A stretch of DNA of 64,000 nucleotides from Pseudomonas sp. 2FG (GCF_005502935.1 NZ_SCMP01000008.1:124001-188000); one strand, 5' to 3'. Shown: positions 1 to 8,471, numbered from the stretch's first letter. The notes: generated by a model not told the origin, from the letters alone. Made by a program: numbers and translations.

Positions 1-2
1 GC

Positions 3-260
3 TTCGTCTACGGCCTGCGCACCGTGATGCCGGTAGCCATCGGCCTGTCCGGCTACCCGCCATTGCGCTATCTGCTGCTGAACGGCATCGGTGCGGCGGT
101 CTGGGCTGCCGCGCTGGGCTACGCGGCCTTCCACTTCGGCGCGGTGCTGGAGGGGATGCTCGGGAATATCAAACGTTACGAACTGTGGGTGCTCGGCGGC
201 TTGCTCCTGCTCGGCGCTATCCTCTGGCTGCGCCGGCGCTTGAAGACACCGAAGCTCTGA
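3..260 (+). CDS. DedA family membrane protein (C-terminal part, start outside window)
   Basis: This is the last 85 codons of a polytopic inner-membrane protein; the start lies left of the window. The family (DedA, SNARE-associated/VTT domain) is linked to lipid-carrier recycling, including undecaprenyl-phosphate flipping. The visible part holds the family signature, an Arg-Thr-x-x-Pro core (FVYGLRTVMPVAIGLSGYPP) followed by an asparagine-containing hydrophobic helix. A second membrane segment (ELWVLGGLLLLGAILWL) and a basic tail, RRRLKTPKL, complete it. Full-length relatives are about 200-220 residues, so roughly the last 40% is present. A small GC hairpin without a T-run follows the stop. 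The family call is firm; substrate and orthology cannot be judged from a fragment. Confidence 0.8.
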   Translation, partial: FVYGLRTVMPVAIGLSGYPPLRYLLLNGIGAAVWAAALGYAAFHFGAVLEGMLGNIKRYELWVLGGLLLLGAILWLRRRLKTPKL

Positions 261-648
261 GCAGGCCGGGTTGCCGGCCCCGCGCCAGCGCTCGGCGAGC
301 AGTTCCAGCGCGATAGGCAGGAAGAAAAAGGCCACGGCGCAAAGGACGTAATTCATGGCCCACCCATATCGTTATGCCTGGCCGAAGGCTAGGATTGTTG
401 CAGAGGATCCTAGCCCATGCCCCGTATTCCTCTGCGGGCGTAGCGTGACAACTTGAGCGGCATTTGACGACAGCCTGCGCAAAGCCCTTCGCCAGGGTGC
501 AGGTGCTGCCATACGGCAACGCTAATCAGCTATTTGCCCCAAGCAGCGGTCTAACTATTTACCCATCTCGGCTAGCCAGGGATCCCCGACCAGGAACTTT
601 CTGCGTGAGGTTCTTGGCCGCCAGCCCATCCAGTGACGAGGCGTCGCC
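261..648. other. Intergenic region with no confident gene
   Basis: About 390 bases separate the DedA gene from elbB. On the minus strand an ATG at 354-356 opens a short hydrophobic stretch (MNYVLCAVAFFFLPIALELL) that could be a one-helix membrane peptide. Its frame then runs antisense through DedA without a stop, so it is probably fortuitous. No RNA gene or clear terminator is visible. The elbB promoter must lie here but no strong -35/-10 pair stands out. Confidence 0.4.
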
Positions 649-1314
649 ATGCATAAAAAAGTTGCTGTAATCCTCTCCGGTTGCGGTGTCTATGACGGCG
701 CCGAAGTCTACGAGAGTGTGCTCACCCTGTTACGCCTCGACCAACGTGGCGCCCTGGTGCAGTGCTTCGCGCCGAACATCGCCCAGCACCAGGTGATCAA
801 CCACCTCAGCGGCGAGGAGATGCCCGAATCGCGCAACGTGCTGGTGGAAGCCGCGCGGATAGCTCGCGGCCAGATCAAGGACGTGCGCGAAGCCAAGGCC
901 GAAGATTTCGATGCGCTGATCCTGCCAGGCGGCTTCGGCGCCGCGAAGAACCTCTCCGACTTCGCCAGCAATGGCGCCCACTGCAGCGTGCAGCCAGATG
1001 TGCTGGCGCTGGCCAAAGCATTCGCCGCCGCGCAAAAACCAGTGGGGCTGATCTGCATCGCCCCGGCGCTGGCGGCGAAAATCTATGGCCCCGGCGTCAC
1101 CTGCACCATCGGCAACGATGTCGGCACCGCCGCGGCGCTGAGCGAGATGGGCGTGCAGCATGAAGCGTGCACGGTCGACGAGATCATCGAAGACACCGAG
1201 CGCAAACTGGTGAGCACCCCGGCCTATATGCTCGCGCAATCGATCAGCGAGGCTGCCTCCGGCATCAACAAGCTGGTCGACCGCGTGCTCGAACTGACCG
1301 TCCCCCAGAGCTGA
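649..1314 (+). CDS. elbB: Isoprenoid biosynthesis glyoxalase ElbB (DJ-1/PfpI superfamily)
   Basis: A 221-residue class I glutamine-amidotransferase-fold protein of the ElbB type, which has weak glyoxalase activity and was genetically linked to isoprenoid synthesis in E. coli. The start MHKKVAVILSGCGVYDGAEV is diagnostic of ElbB, with the conserved acidic residue at about Glu19. The flavodoxin-like core has LILPGGFGAAKNLSDFA at about 90-106, and the nucleophile-elbow cysteine is Cys136 in GLICIAPAL. Length matches the family (about 217-221). It stands alone on the plus strand, 137 bases upstream of the thioesterase gene. The family call is secure; its physiological role is not well established. 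Confidence 0.93.
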   Translation: MHKKVAVILSGCGVYDGAEVYESVLTLLRLDQRGALVQCFAPNIAQHQVINHLSGEEMPESRNVLVEAARIARGQIKDVREAKAEDFDALILPGGFGAAKNLSDFASNGAHCSVQPDVLALAKAFAAAQKPVGLICIAPALAAKIYGPGVTCTIGNDVGTAAALSEMGVQHEACTVDEIIEDTERKLVSTPAYMLAQSISEAASGINKLVDRVLELTVPQS

Positions 1315-1451
1315 ACCTAGGGCAACCCAACCTAGATCGGCCCCTAAGCAGGCCGATCCGGCCAATGTTCGCGGCACTCGCGCCGCGCCTCTGGCCAAGC
1401 CAGCGCGCTTGCCGCAGCGTACTAAGCCAACCCCGCCGACGCAGAATCAGC

Positions 1452-1922
1452 ATGCCCAAGCAGCCCTTCGAACTCACCGCAGAACTGCAGCAGGCGGTGA
1501 GCAGCTTTTTCCAGCGCATTCCCTTCAACCAGGTGCTCGGCATCCAACTCGGCGAGCTGTCGCCCGAGCGGGTGGTGATGTCTCTACCGATGAAGCCAGA
1601 GCTGATCGGCAACTTCGTCCACGGCATTCTGCACGGTGGCGTGATCGCCTCGTTGCTGGATGTGGCCGGCGGTGCCATGGCACTGATCGGTGCCTTCGAG
1701 CGCCATCAGCACTTGCCCAGCGCCGAGCGCATGGCGCGACTGTCCAAGCTCGGCACCATCGATTTGCGCATCGACTACCTGCGCCCCGGTCGCGGCCAGC
1801 ACTTCACCGCGCAGGCCGTGCTGCTGCGCTCAGGCAATAAAGTTGCGGTGGTGCGCTCGGAACTGCATGCCGACGACGGCACCCTGGTGGCGGTCGGTAC
1901 CGGCACCTATCTCTGTGGTTAA
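1452..1922 (+). CDS. Hotdog-fold thioesterase (PaaI/YigI-like)
   Basis: This 156-residue protein belongs to the PaaI-type thioesterase group, which hydrolyses acyl-CoA thioesters in the cytoplasm. The signature segment VHGILHGGVIASLLDVAGG (about 56-75) carries the His-Gly-Gly turn and the Asp on the long hotdog helix used for catalysis. A C-terminal beta sheet follows (IDLRIDYLRPG, then KVAVVRSELHADDG). The ATG at 1452 was chosen because the family begins a few residues before the helix; upstream codons in frame are non-homologous. It converges with the YaiI gene across 15 bases that include a small GCCGGG-AAA-CCCGGC hairpin. The physiological acyl substrate cannot be inferred. Confidence 0.85.
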   Translation: MPKQPFELTAELQQAVSSFFQRIPFNQVLGIQLGELSPERVVMSLPMKPELIGNFVHGILHGGVIASLLDVAGGAMALIGAFERHQHLPSAERMARLSKLGTIDLRIDYLRPGRGQHFTAQAVLLRSGNKVAVVRSELHADDGTLVAVGTGTYLCG

Positions 1923-1937
1923 GCCGGGAAACCCGGC

Positions 1938-2399
1938 CTAGCGGGTTGAGGCTCGGGCCAGACGGGTGAGGATGCGATCCAGTGCATTGGCGAAGGCCTG
2001 CTTCTCGCGCTCGCCATAGGGCGCAGGACCGCCACCGACCTGGCCTTGTTCACGCAAATCGGTAAACAGATTACGCACCGCCAGGCGCTCGCCCATGTTC
2101 CCCGCGTCGAACTCACGCCCACGTGGGTCGAGCGCCGCCACCCCTTTTTTGATCAGCCGATCGGCCAGCGGCACATCGCTGCAGATCACCAGTTCGCCGG
2201 GCACTGCATGTTCGACCAGATAATCATCGGCGGCATCCGGGCCGCTCGGCACCACGATCAAGCGCACACAGGCAAAAGCCGGCTTGATCTGACTCTGCCC
2301 GGCCACCAGCAGCACCTCGAACCGGCGCTTCAAGGCGAACTTGAGCAGTTGATCCTTGGCGGCCTTCGGGCAGGCATCCGCGTCGATCCAGACTCGCAT
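1938..2399 (-). CDS. YaiI/YqxD family protein (DUF188, PIN-like)
   Basis: A 153-residue cytoplasmic protein of the UPF0178/DUF188 family, predicted to have a PIN-like nuclease fold but without an assigned substrate. Conserved family features are all present: the start MRVWIDADACP with paired aspartates at 6 and 8, SGPDAADDYLV in the middle, ICSDVPLADRLIKKG, and DPRGREFDAGN ahead of the C-terminal helix. Length is typical (about 150). The gene is monocistronic on the minus strand, converging with the thioesterase. The start at 2399 is preceded by AGGAAATTTCCCC with a purine-rich site. The family call is firm; the biochemical activity is unproven. Confidence 0.9.
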   Translation of the reverse strand: MRVWIDADACPKAAKDQLLKFALKRRFEVLLVAGQSQIKPAFACVRLIVVPSGPDAADDYLVEHAVPGELVICSDVPLADRLIKKGVAALDPRGREFDAGNMGERLAVRNLFTDLREQGQVGGGPAPYGEREKQAFANALDRILTRLARASTR

Positions 2400-2430
2400 G
2401 GGGAAATTTCCTAGGGGTTTTTTGCGCCAA

Positions 2431-2459
2431 CGGGCGAGCAGTATGCCTCTGCTCGCCCG
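2431..2459 (-). terminator. Possible stem-loop downstream of the LysE-type gene
   Basis: An 11-base inverted repeat (CGGGCGAGCAG and its complement CTGCTCGCCCG) with a 7-base loop lies 80 bases past the exporter stop. There is no clear T-run, so it may be a transcript-stabilising hairpin or a REP-like element rather than an intrinsic terminator. Confidence 0.35.
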
Positions 2460-2541
2460 CTCAACCTCAGCTGGCGCCGAGCCGCTGACGCTCGGCCAGG
2501 CGGCTAGGCGCGGAAGCTGGTCGCGGCGGTCTAGCTATTAC

Positions 2542-3174
2542 TCAGGTCGACGCCCGCCGCACGGTGGCCAATAGCGCGGCCGCGCCGACGAACAAGGTGG
2601 CGAAGGTCCGATTCATCAGCCGTTGCTGGCGCGGCGTACGCAGCACACGTAGGACCCGCGCGGCCAAACCGGTGTAACCGGCCATGACGATCAGGTCGAC
2701 CGTGATCATGGTCACGCCCATGGTCAGGTACTGAGCCAGCAGCGGCGCATGCGGGTCGATAAATTGCGGCAGCACCGCCAACATGAACACCACGGCCTTG
2801 GGGTTGCTGACGTTGACCAAAAAGCCCCGCAGCACCAAGGTCAATGGCCGGCCCAGCGGGCGCTCGGCAGAGCCACTGGCCAGATCGCTCGGCAACGCCT
2901 GCCACTGCCGATACGCCAGATAGACCAGATAACCGACGCCGAACCACTTGATCAGGCTGAAGGCCAGCGCCGAAGTCGCGAGAATCGCGCCAACCCCGGC
3001 CGCGACTATGGCGATCTGCAGGGCCAGGCCCAGTTGCAGGCCGAGGGCATTCCAGTAGCCATGCCAGAAGCCGTATTGCAGGCCGCAGGACATCGAGGCA
3101 ATCGCGCCGGCACCCGGCGACAGGCTGATCACCCAACAGGCAACGAAGAAGGCGAGCCAGGTCTCTAGCAGCAT
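2542..3174 (-). CDS. LysE/RhtB family amino-acid exporter
   Basis: A 210-residue inner-membrane protein with about six hydrophobic segments, beginning MLLETWLAFFVACWVISLSP. The family Pro-Gly motif follows in LSPGAGAIASMS near residues 18-29. A second family landmark, FLVNVSNPKAVVFMLAVLPQF, is the conserved N-x-x-NPK segment of RhtB-type exporters. The reading frame extends upstream to 3378, but homology begins at the ATG at 3172-3174, which is preceded by a purine-rich site. These carriers export small amino acids or their derivatives (lysine, homoserine, threonine), driven by the proton gradient. The substrate here cannot be chosen. It lies downstream of terC on the same strand with a 73-base gap. 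Confidence 0.88.
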   Translation of the reverse strand: MLLETWLAFFVACWVISLSPGAGAIASMSCGLQYGFWHGYWNALGLQLGLALQIAIVAAGVGAILATSALAFSLIKWFGVGYLVYLAYRQWQALPSDLASGSAERPLGRPLTLVLRGFLVNVSNPKAVVFMLAVLPQFIDPHAPLLAQYLTMGVTMITVDLIVMAGYTGLAARVLRVLRTPRQQRLMNRTFATLFVGAAALLATVRRAST

Positions 3175-3247
3175 GGCGGGTACCTCAAAAGAAAGGGGCA
3201 GGCCCTGCAGCCTACCCCTTGCGTGCAACAGCGCCCAGTACTGTCGG

Positions 3248-4000
3248 TCAGTCCGGCGAACCCTTGCGCAGATGTACCGGCTCAATCTGCTTGGCTTTGC
3301 CGGTGCGCATGCGGATATTGATCGCTTCCACCGCCAGCGAGAAGGCCATGGCGAAGTAGACGTAACCCTTAGGTACATGCACCTCGAACGCCTCGGCGAT
3401 CAGCACGGTGCCGACTACGATCAGAAACGACAGCGCGAGCATTTTCAGCGACGGATGCTTGTCGATATAAGCACTGATGGTGCCGGCCGCCAGCATCATC
3501 ACGCCGACCGAAATCACGATCGCCGCAACCATCACCGGTACGTTCTGCACCAGGCCGACCGCGGTGATCACCGAGTCGAGGGAGAAGATGATATCGATGA
3601 TGGCGATCTGCGTGATGATCCCCATGAAGCCATAGACCTTGCCGCCCGCCTGCTGCGCCTCTTCGGCGCCTTCCAGGCCGTGGTAGATCTCCGAGGAGCT
3701 CTTGAACAGCAGGAACAAGCCGCCGAAGAACAGGATCAGGTCACGCCCGGAAATCCCCTGCTCCAGTACCGTGAACAGGTCACTGGTCAGGCGCATGACC
3801 CAGGTGATCGAGAGCAACAGCAGAATCCGCGTACCCATCGCCAGGGCCAAGCCGAAGAAGCGCGCCTTGGCTTGCTGCTGCAGCGGCAGACGGCCGACCA
3901 GAATCGAAATAAAGATGATGTTGTCGATGCCGAGGACGATTTCCAGAGCCGTCAGGGTCAGAAAGGCGACCCAGATCTCAGGGCTCATTAGCCATTCCAT
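3248..4000 (-). CDS. TerC family integral membrane protein
   Basis: A 250-residue polytopic membrane protein of the TerC family, members of which are implicated in metal ion (manganese) export and tellurite resistance. The family metal-binding motifs are present: EIVLGIDNIIF (about 20-30) and, near the middle, DIIFSLDSVITAVGL, each placing acidic residues inside a membrane segment. About seven hydrophobic helices are recognisable, including the last IVVGTVLIAEAFEV. It is transcribed with the LysE-type gene downstream, and the ABC-F gene ends 30 bases upstream of its start, so the three could share a transcript. No yybP-ykoY riboswitch is visible in the short upstream gap. Confidence 0.9.
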   Translation of the reverse strand: MEWLMSPEIWVAFLTLTALEIVLGIDNIIFISILVGRLPLQQQAKARFFGLALAMGTRILLLLSITWVMRLTSDLFTVLEQGISGRDLILFFGGLFLLFKSSSEIYHGLEGAEEAQQAGGKVYGFMGIITQIAIIDIIFSLDSVITAVGLVQNVPVMVAAIVISVGVMMLAAGTISAYIDKHPSLKMLALSFLIVVGTVLIAEAFEVHVPKGYVYFAMAFSLAVEAINIRMRTGKAKQIEPVHLRKGSPD

Positions 4001-4030
4001 GCGTATACCTCAATAAGGGGGGAGTAAGGG

Positions 4031-5941
4031 TTAATCGACCTGGGCCAACTGTTGTTCCAGGCTTTCCAAGTGTTCCAGCGCCGCCATCCAGGCCTCTTCC
4101 AGCTCGCCTTCGCGGACTTTCAGTTTGGCCTGCTCGGCGAGCAGATCCCTCAGTTCGTCTTTGCGCGCCACTTCGTAGATCGCCGCATCGCCTAGACGGG
4201 TTTCCAGGCTGGCGAGCCGGGCATGCAGCACACCGAGTTCCTTCTCCAGCTTCTCGGCCTCACGCTTATGCGGAGCCAACTGCTGGCGCAGCGCCGCCGC
4301 GGCCTGGCGCTGGGCGCGCTTGTCGGTCTTGTCCACCGCCGGTGCCGCCGAACTGGCCGGCGTCTGACGCGCGCGATAGTCAACCAACCAGCGCGCATAG
4401 TCTTCGAGGTCGCCCTCGAATTCCTGGACGCGCCCATCGGCGACCAGCAGGAACTCATCGGTGGTGCTTTTCAGCAGATGGCGGTCGTGGGAAACCACCA
4501 GCACCGCCCCGGCAAAGTCCTGCAGGGCCAGGGTCAGTGCCAGGCGCATTTCCAGGTCGAGGTGGTTGGTCGGTTCATCCAGCAGCAACAGGTTGGGTTT
4601 GCCCCAGGCGATCAAGGCCAGGGCCAGCCGCGCCTTCTCACCGCCGGAGAAATTCAGCACCGGCTCATCGCAACGCGGGCCGCGGAAATCGAAACCACCG
4701 AGAAAATCCCGCAGCGTCTGCTCACGCTCGGTCGGCGCCAGGCGTTGCAGGTGCAACAGCGGGCTGGCCTTATCGTCGAGCGAATCCAATTGATGTTGGG
4801 CGAAATAGCCGACCACCAGATTCTCGCCGCGCACCAGCCGGCCGCCGAGCGGCTCCAACTCACCGGCCAGGGTCTTGATCAGAGTCGATTTACCCGCACC
4901 GTTGGGGCCGAGCAAACCAATCCGCGCACCGGGCGCCAAGCCCAGTTTGACCTTCTCCAAGACCGTTTTCTCGCCATAGCCGAGGCGGCCTTCGGCCAGA
5001 TCGAGCAGCGGGCTGGAAATCTTGTCCGCCTCGCGGAAGCTGAAATCGAACGGCGAATCGACGTGGGCAGCGGACAGCTCTTCCATCCGCTCCAACGCCT
5101 TGATCCGGCTTTGCGCCTGACGCGCCTTGGTCGCCTGCGCCTTGAAGCGCGCGATGAATTTCTCCATGTGCGCGCGCTGCGCCTGCTGCTTATCGAAGGC
5201 CTGCTGTTGCTGCGCCAGCCGTTCGGCACGGGCCCGCTCGAAGGCCGAGTAGCCGCCGCGATAGAGCGTCAGCTTGCGCTGCTCGACATGGGCGATGTGA
5301 TCGACCACGGCATCGAGAAAGTCACGGTCATGGGAGATCAGCAGCAAGGTGCCGGGATAGCTTTTCAGCCAATCCTCCAACCACAGGATCGCATCGAGAT
5401 CCAAGTGGTTGGTCGGCTCATCCAGCAGCAGCAGGTCCGACGGGCACATCAGCGCCTGCGCCAGGTTCAGACGCATCCGCCAGCCACCGGAGAAGCTGCC
5501 GACCTGGCGATCCATCTGCTCGTTGCTGAAGCCAAGGCCGGCCAGCAACTTGCGCGCCCGCGCATCGGCGGTGTAACCGTCGGCGCTGTCCAGTTCCGCA
5601 TGCAGGCGCGCTTGCGCGGCACCGTCATGGGCGGCTTCGGCGGCGGCCAAACCATGCTGTACTTGGCGCAGGCGAATGTCGCCATCCAGCACGTAATCCA
5701 CCGCCACGCGCTCGAGGGTATCGACCTCCTGGCGCATGTGGGCGATTCGCCAATCGGCAGGCAGCTGACAATCGCCGGAGTCCGGGCTCAGCTCGCCACG
5801 CAGCAGGGCGAATAGGCTGGATTTACCGGCACCGTTAGCACCGATCAGGCCGGCTTTTTGACCGGCGTGCAGGGTCAGCTCGGCGTCTTCTAACAAACGC
5901 TGCGGGCCACGCTGTAGAGTGAGGTTTTGTAGTCGAATCAT
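4031..5941 (-). CDS. yheS: ABC-F family ATPase (YheS-like)
   Basis: A 636-residue soluble ATPase with two ABC domains and no membrane segments, as in the ribosome-associated ABC-F proteins. Domain 1 has Walker A GANGAGKS (34-41), signature SFSGGWRMRL and Walker B LLLLDEPTNHLD. Domain 2 has GPNGAGKST, NFSGGEKARLALAL and another LLLLDEPTNHLD. The interdomain linker is long and charged (KQQAQRAHMEKFIARFKAQA), as expected for the P-site tRNA interaction motif. A C-terminal coiled coil covers about 535-636. Length and architecture match E. coli YheS (637 residues). Whether it acts in translational quality control here is inference. Confidence 0.9.
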   Translation of the reverse strand: MIRLQNLTLQRGPQRLLEDAELTLHAGQKAGLIGANGAGKSSLFALLRGELSPDSGDCQLPADWRIAHMRQEVDTLERVAVDYVLDGDIRLRQVQHGLAAAEAAHDGAAQARLHAELDSADGYTADARARKLLAGLGFSNEQMDRQVGSFSGGWRMRLNLAQALMCPSDLLLLDEPTNHLDLDAILWLEDWLKSYPGTLLLISHDRDFLDAVVDHIAHVEQRKLTLYRGGYSAFERARAERLAQQQQAFDKQQAQRAHMEKFIARFKAQATKARQAQSRIKALERMEELSAAHVDSPFDFSFREADKISSPLLDLAEGRLGYGEKTVLEKVKLGLAPGARIGLLGPNGAGKSTLIKTLAGELEPLGGRLVRGENLVVGYFAQHQLDSLDDKASPLLHLQRLAPTEREQTLRDFLGGFDFRGPRCDEPVLNFSGGEKARLALALIAWGKPNLLLLDEPTNHLDLEMRLALTLALQDFAGAVLVVSHDRHLLKSTTDEFLLVADGRVQEFEGDLEDYARWLVDYRARQTPASSAAPAVDKTDKRAQRQAAAALRQQLAPHKREAEKLEKELGVLHARLASLETRLGDAAIYEVARKDELRDLLAEQAKLKVREGELEEAWMAALEHLESLEQQLAQVD

Positions 5942-5991
5942 AATGGCGGCGGAGTCTACCAGCTTCGCCCACGCATCGCCCGGAAAGCACC

Positions 5992-6456
5992 ATGCCCTCT
6001 GACCTGTGGAGTTTTACCATTCGTGCCTACGCCTGCCCCGGAGTCGAGCAGGCCTGCCTGCAGTTGCAACAGGCCGGCGCGGATGTCTGCCTGTTGCTCT
6101 GCGCTGCCTGGCTCGGCCAGCGCGAAGTCAGCTGTACGGCTGAGCGCCTGCAACAGCTGGCGGCGCTGGCGCACCCCTGGCAAAGCACGGTGATCATGCC
6201 GCTGCGGCAATTGCGCCGAAGCTGGCGCGTAGCGGCCACCGGGGATAGCGCGTTGGCCACGCTGCGTGAACAGCTGAAGAGCTTGGAATTGGCCGCCGAA
6301 CAGCAACTGCTGCTGAGGCTGGAGGCGGCGGCGCAGATCTGGCCGACGGGTGAGGCCAATGACTTGCCGGCTTGGCTAAGCGGCCTCGCCGCGCAAGCTG
6401 GAGAGCAAGACCGCGACGCGCTGCAGGTGCTGCGCGTCGCGGTCAGCCAAGCTTAG
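5992..6456 (+). CDS. TIGR02444 family protein
   Basis: A 154-residue, Leu/Gln-rich protein of a family restricted largely to pseudomonads and relatives, without known function. Recognisable family features are the opening DLWSFTIRAYACPGVEQACLQLQ, a hydrophobic VCLLLCAAWLGQR segment at about 31-43, and the WQSTVIMPLRQLRRSWR motif. No signal peptide or membrane helix is evident. It starts 50 bases from the divergent ABC-F gene. Its stop codon (6454-6456) overlaps the stop of convergent algP, a tail-to-tail arrangement usual in Pseudomonas. The family assignment comes from the sequence pattern and genome context. Confidence 0.82.
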   Translation: MPSDLWSFTIRAYACPGVEQACLQLQQAGADVCLLLCAAWLGQREVSCTAERLQQLAALAHPWQSTVIMPLRQLRRSWRVAATGDSALATLREQLKSLELAAEQQLLLRLEAAAQIWPTGEANDLPAWLSGLAAQAGEQDRDALQVLRVAVSQA

Positions 6457-7478
6457 GACGCGTTGCTCGGTGCGCTACCGCCATTGCTGGCCGGGGTGGC
6501 CGCTACGGCTGGCGCCGCTGGAGCGGCAGGTTTAACCGGCGCCACACTGGCTGCCGACACGGCCACAACGGGCTTAGCCGCCGCAGGCTTGGCCACGGCC
6601 GGCTTAGCTGCAGCTGGTTTAGCCGCAGGCTTCACTGGCGCTTTTTTGGCTGCTGGCTTGGCGGCAGGCTTTGCCGCGGCTTTGACTGCCGGCTGAGTGG
6701 TGGCTGTAGCCACTGGCTTGCTCGCAGCTTTCACTGGCGCTTTTGCCGCAGCCGGTTTAGCCGCTGCAGGCTTGGCGGCACCCGCGACGACAGGCTTCTT
6801 CGCTACGGGTTTAGCTGCTGGCCTAGCCGGAGCTTTTGCCGGTGCTTTAGCTGCGGGCTTGGCGGCAACCGGTTTCGCGGCAGGCTTGGCGCTGCTGGCG
6901 GCGACTGGCTTAGCCACAGGTTTGACCGCGGGTTTTGCCGACGCTTTAGTCGCTGGCTGCGCAGCAGGTTTGCTCGCAACCTTGGCCGGAGCTTTTGCCG
7001 CGGCAACTTTAGCCGGGGCTTTGGGCGCCAGCGGTTTGGCCACAGGTTTAGCGCCAGCAACTGGTTTTGGCTTAGCGGCACGGCTGCTGAGAACCTTGCT
7101 CACCGCTTCCTTAACTTTGCCCACACCCTGAGCCAGCTTCAGGCTTTCCTGAGCGTCGCGCTTGAGTTGGACGATATAGCCTCGGGTCTCGGTTTGGCGG
7201 GCCTTGAGGCTGTCGAGCAACTCTTCTAGCTCGGCAACCGCCGCCTTGGCTTTGGCTTGCGCTTTGGCCTTACCGGCCGTGGCGGCATCCTGCAATTTGC
7301 TGCGGGCGTTGTGCAACTTTTCTTGGGCTTTGCCGCGTTGTTTCTCCAGCTTGGCCAGCAGTTTTTCTGCATCGACCAACGCCTGGGAACAAGCACTTTC
7401 GAGATGTTCGAGCAGGCTCTGAGAAAGCTGCTGCAGCAGATGCAAGGGAGTAGTAACCGACTTCTTATTGGCCGACAT
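6453..7478 (-). CDS. algP: AlgP, histone H1-like alginate regulatory protein
   Basis: A 341-residue basic protein. Residues 1 to about 115 form an alpha-helical, coiled-coil-prone N-terminus (KKSVTTPLHLLQQLSQSLLE onward). The rest is almost entirely Lys-Pro-Ala-Ala type tetrapeptide repeats (KPAAKPAA, KAPAKAPA variants), ending in an Ala/Ser-rich tail. In P. aeruginosa AlgP (AlgR3) is a DNA-binding, H1-like protein affecting algD transcription. The ATG at 7476-7478 has a strong AGGAGG site 7 bases upstream, so an extended frame to 7724 is not used. The repeat tract makes length highly variable by replication slippage and produces long meaningless open frames on the plus strand. Confidence 0.93.
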   Translation of the reverse strand: MSANKKSVTTPLHLLQQLSQSLLEHLESACSQALVDAEKLLAKLEKQRGKAQEKLHNARSKLQDAATAGKAKAQAKAKAAVAELEELLDSLKARQTETRGYIVQLKRDAQESLKLAQGVGKVKEAVSKVLSSRAAKPKPVAGAKPVAKPLAPKAPAKVAAAKAPAKVASKPAAQPATKASAKPAVKPVAKPVAASSAKPAAKPVAAKPAAKAPAKAPARPAAKPVAKKPVVAGAAKPAAAKPAAAKAPVKAASKPVATATTQPAVKAAAKPAAKPAAKKAPVKPAAKPAAAKPAVAKPAAAKPVVAVSAASVAPVKPAAPAAPAVAATPASNGGSAPSNAS

Positions 7479-7562
7479 AACGCGCCTCCTGGCGAACGTA
7501 GGTGCGGCCCATACTAGCCCCCTGATTCGCCGCTCGCCAGTTCCGCCACTCAGCTGCCACAG

Positions 7563-7974
7563 ATGACTGGCATAATCGCCGGCCAGCGCAGATCGCGCGA
7601 TCACGGCGCCGAGGCGTTTTCTCGCCAACGAAAAAGCTAGAGCCGGGGTGCGCGAATTGCCTGGCGGCGTGCTGCGCATCGAGCTACGGCGCGGACACGG
7701 CGGCAAGCCAATGGCAACCAGCAAAGTGCAGGTACTTTATGTCGGCTGCTTGGCCGATGGCAGTGTGTTCGATGAGAGTGCCGAACCACAGTGGTTCCGC
7801 CTGGACAGTGCAATCGCGGGTTGGCGCACAGCGCTGCAAGAGATCCCACTCGACGCGAAGTGGCGCCTGGCGACTCCGTCAACCCGGGCCTAGGGTGCCG
7901 AAGGTACTGGCGACCCGATCCCGCCCTATGCGCCACGGGTATTTGCACTGGAGTTGCTCGGAACCGCCGACTGA
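7563..7974 (+). pseudogene. FKBP-type peptidyl-prolyl isomerase, decayed (frameshift and amber codon)
   Basis: This region corresponds to the FKBP-type isomerase gene found next to algQ in P. aeruginosa (PA5254). A short frame from ATG 7563 ends ...DHGAEAFSRQRKS-stop. The homologous continuation is in another frame from about 7618: FLANEKARAGV, GGKPMATSKVQVLYVGCLAD, GSVFDES, then ALQEIPLDAKWRLATPSTRA. A TAG at 7891-7893 then falls where the family has the Tyr of the conserved Tyr-Gly. The same frame continues GAEGTGDPIPPYAPRVFALE and LLGTAD to TGA at 7972-7974, exactly the expected FKBP C-terminus. Several active-site aromatics (for example the F of VFDSS-x-x-RG) are also altered. One frameshift plus one nonsense codon make a pseudogene most likely. 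Confidence 0.78.
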
Positions 7975-7997
7975 GCAGCGGTTCCGCCAACGGCCAC

Positions 7998-8471
7998 TCA
8001 GACGGCTGGCGCAGTCTGTTGTTGATGCGCGGTGTGCAGGACTTCGATCAGGCAATCTTCCAGCTCGAAGCGCTCATGCAAGAGCTGACCGAGACGCTCG
8101 AGCTCGGCCCCCAAAGACACGCTGTCGCGGCAGTCGCCGTTATCGCAACGGTCGTTGAACGACAGCGCGGCTTCGGTGATGGCTTCAATCCGTGGATAGA
8201 TCTGCTTGGCCAACTCGAGCCCCCGCTGATCGCCGAAGGCTTTCGCCTCGCCGGTCAGCTGTTCGTAGACCTCGAAGTGTCCGGCCGAGACATAGTCGAC
8301 CAGCACCTCACAGAACCTCAGTAGGGCTTGCGCATTGGCGGCAGGCGGCTGTGGACTGTCGTTGAGAACATCGTAGGCGCGCACCAGTTCATGGCGCTCT
8401 TGCAACCAACGGTCGATTAGCAGATGAACCCCACCCCAGCGTTCTTGGGCGTTCTGGCAGCTCTCGAGCAT
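7998..8471 (-). CDS. algQ: AlgQ (Rsd-type anti-sigma-70 regulator)
   Basis: A 157-residue, mostly helical protein of the Rsd/AlgQ family. Family members bind region 4 of the housekeeping sigma factor and in P. aeruginosa influence alginate, siderophore and polyphosphate phenotypes. The N-terminus [20 protein letters not shown] is typical, as is the [15 protein letters not shown] helix that in Rsd contacts sigma. A C-terminal helix ([20 protein letters not shown]) follows. Length matches AlgQ (about 160). It is monocistronic on the minus strand, converging with the decayed FKBP gene. Its promoter should lie in the 8472-8790 gap. Confidence 0.94.
   Translation of the reverse strand: MLESCQNAQERWGGVHLLIDRWLQERHELVRAYDVLNDSPQPPAANAQALLRFCEVLVDYVSAGHFEVYEQLTGEAKAFGDQRGLELAKQIYPRIEAITEAALSFNDRCDNGDCRDSVSLGAELERLGQLLHERFELEDCLIEVLHTAHQQQTAPAV

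Noticed and set aside
254..356. Minus-strand hydrophobic mini-ORF upstream of elbB
   Set aside because: A good membrane-like start, but the frame runs open and antisense through DedA and lacks a clear ribosome binding site or homology pattern.
3173..3991. Plus-strand open frame opposite terC rich in Asp, His, Gln and Arg
   Set aside because: Antisense of a membrane-protein gene; the composition is the mirror of hydrophobic codons and terC is clearly the real gene.
6463..7131. Long plus-strand open frames full of Ala/Gly/Leu opposite algP
   Set aside because: They are the antisense of the Lys-Pro-Ala repeat; repetitive codons cannot produce stops there, and no ribosome binding site or homology supports them.
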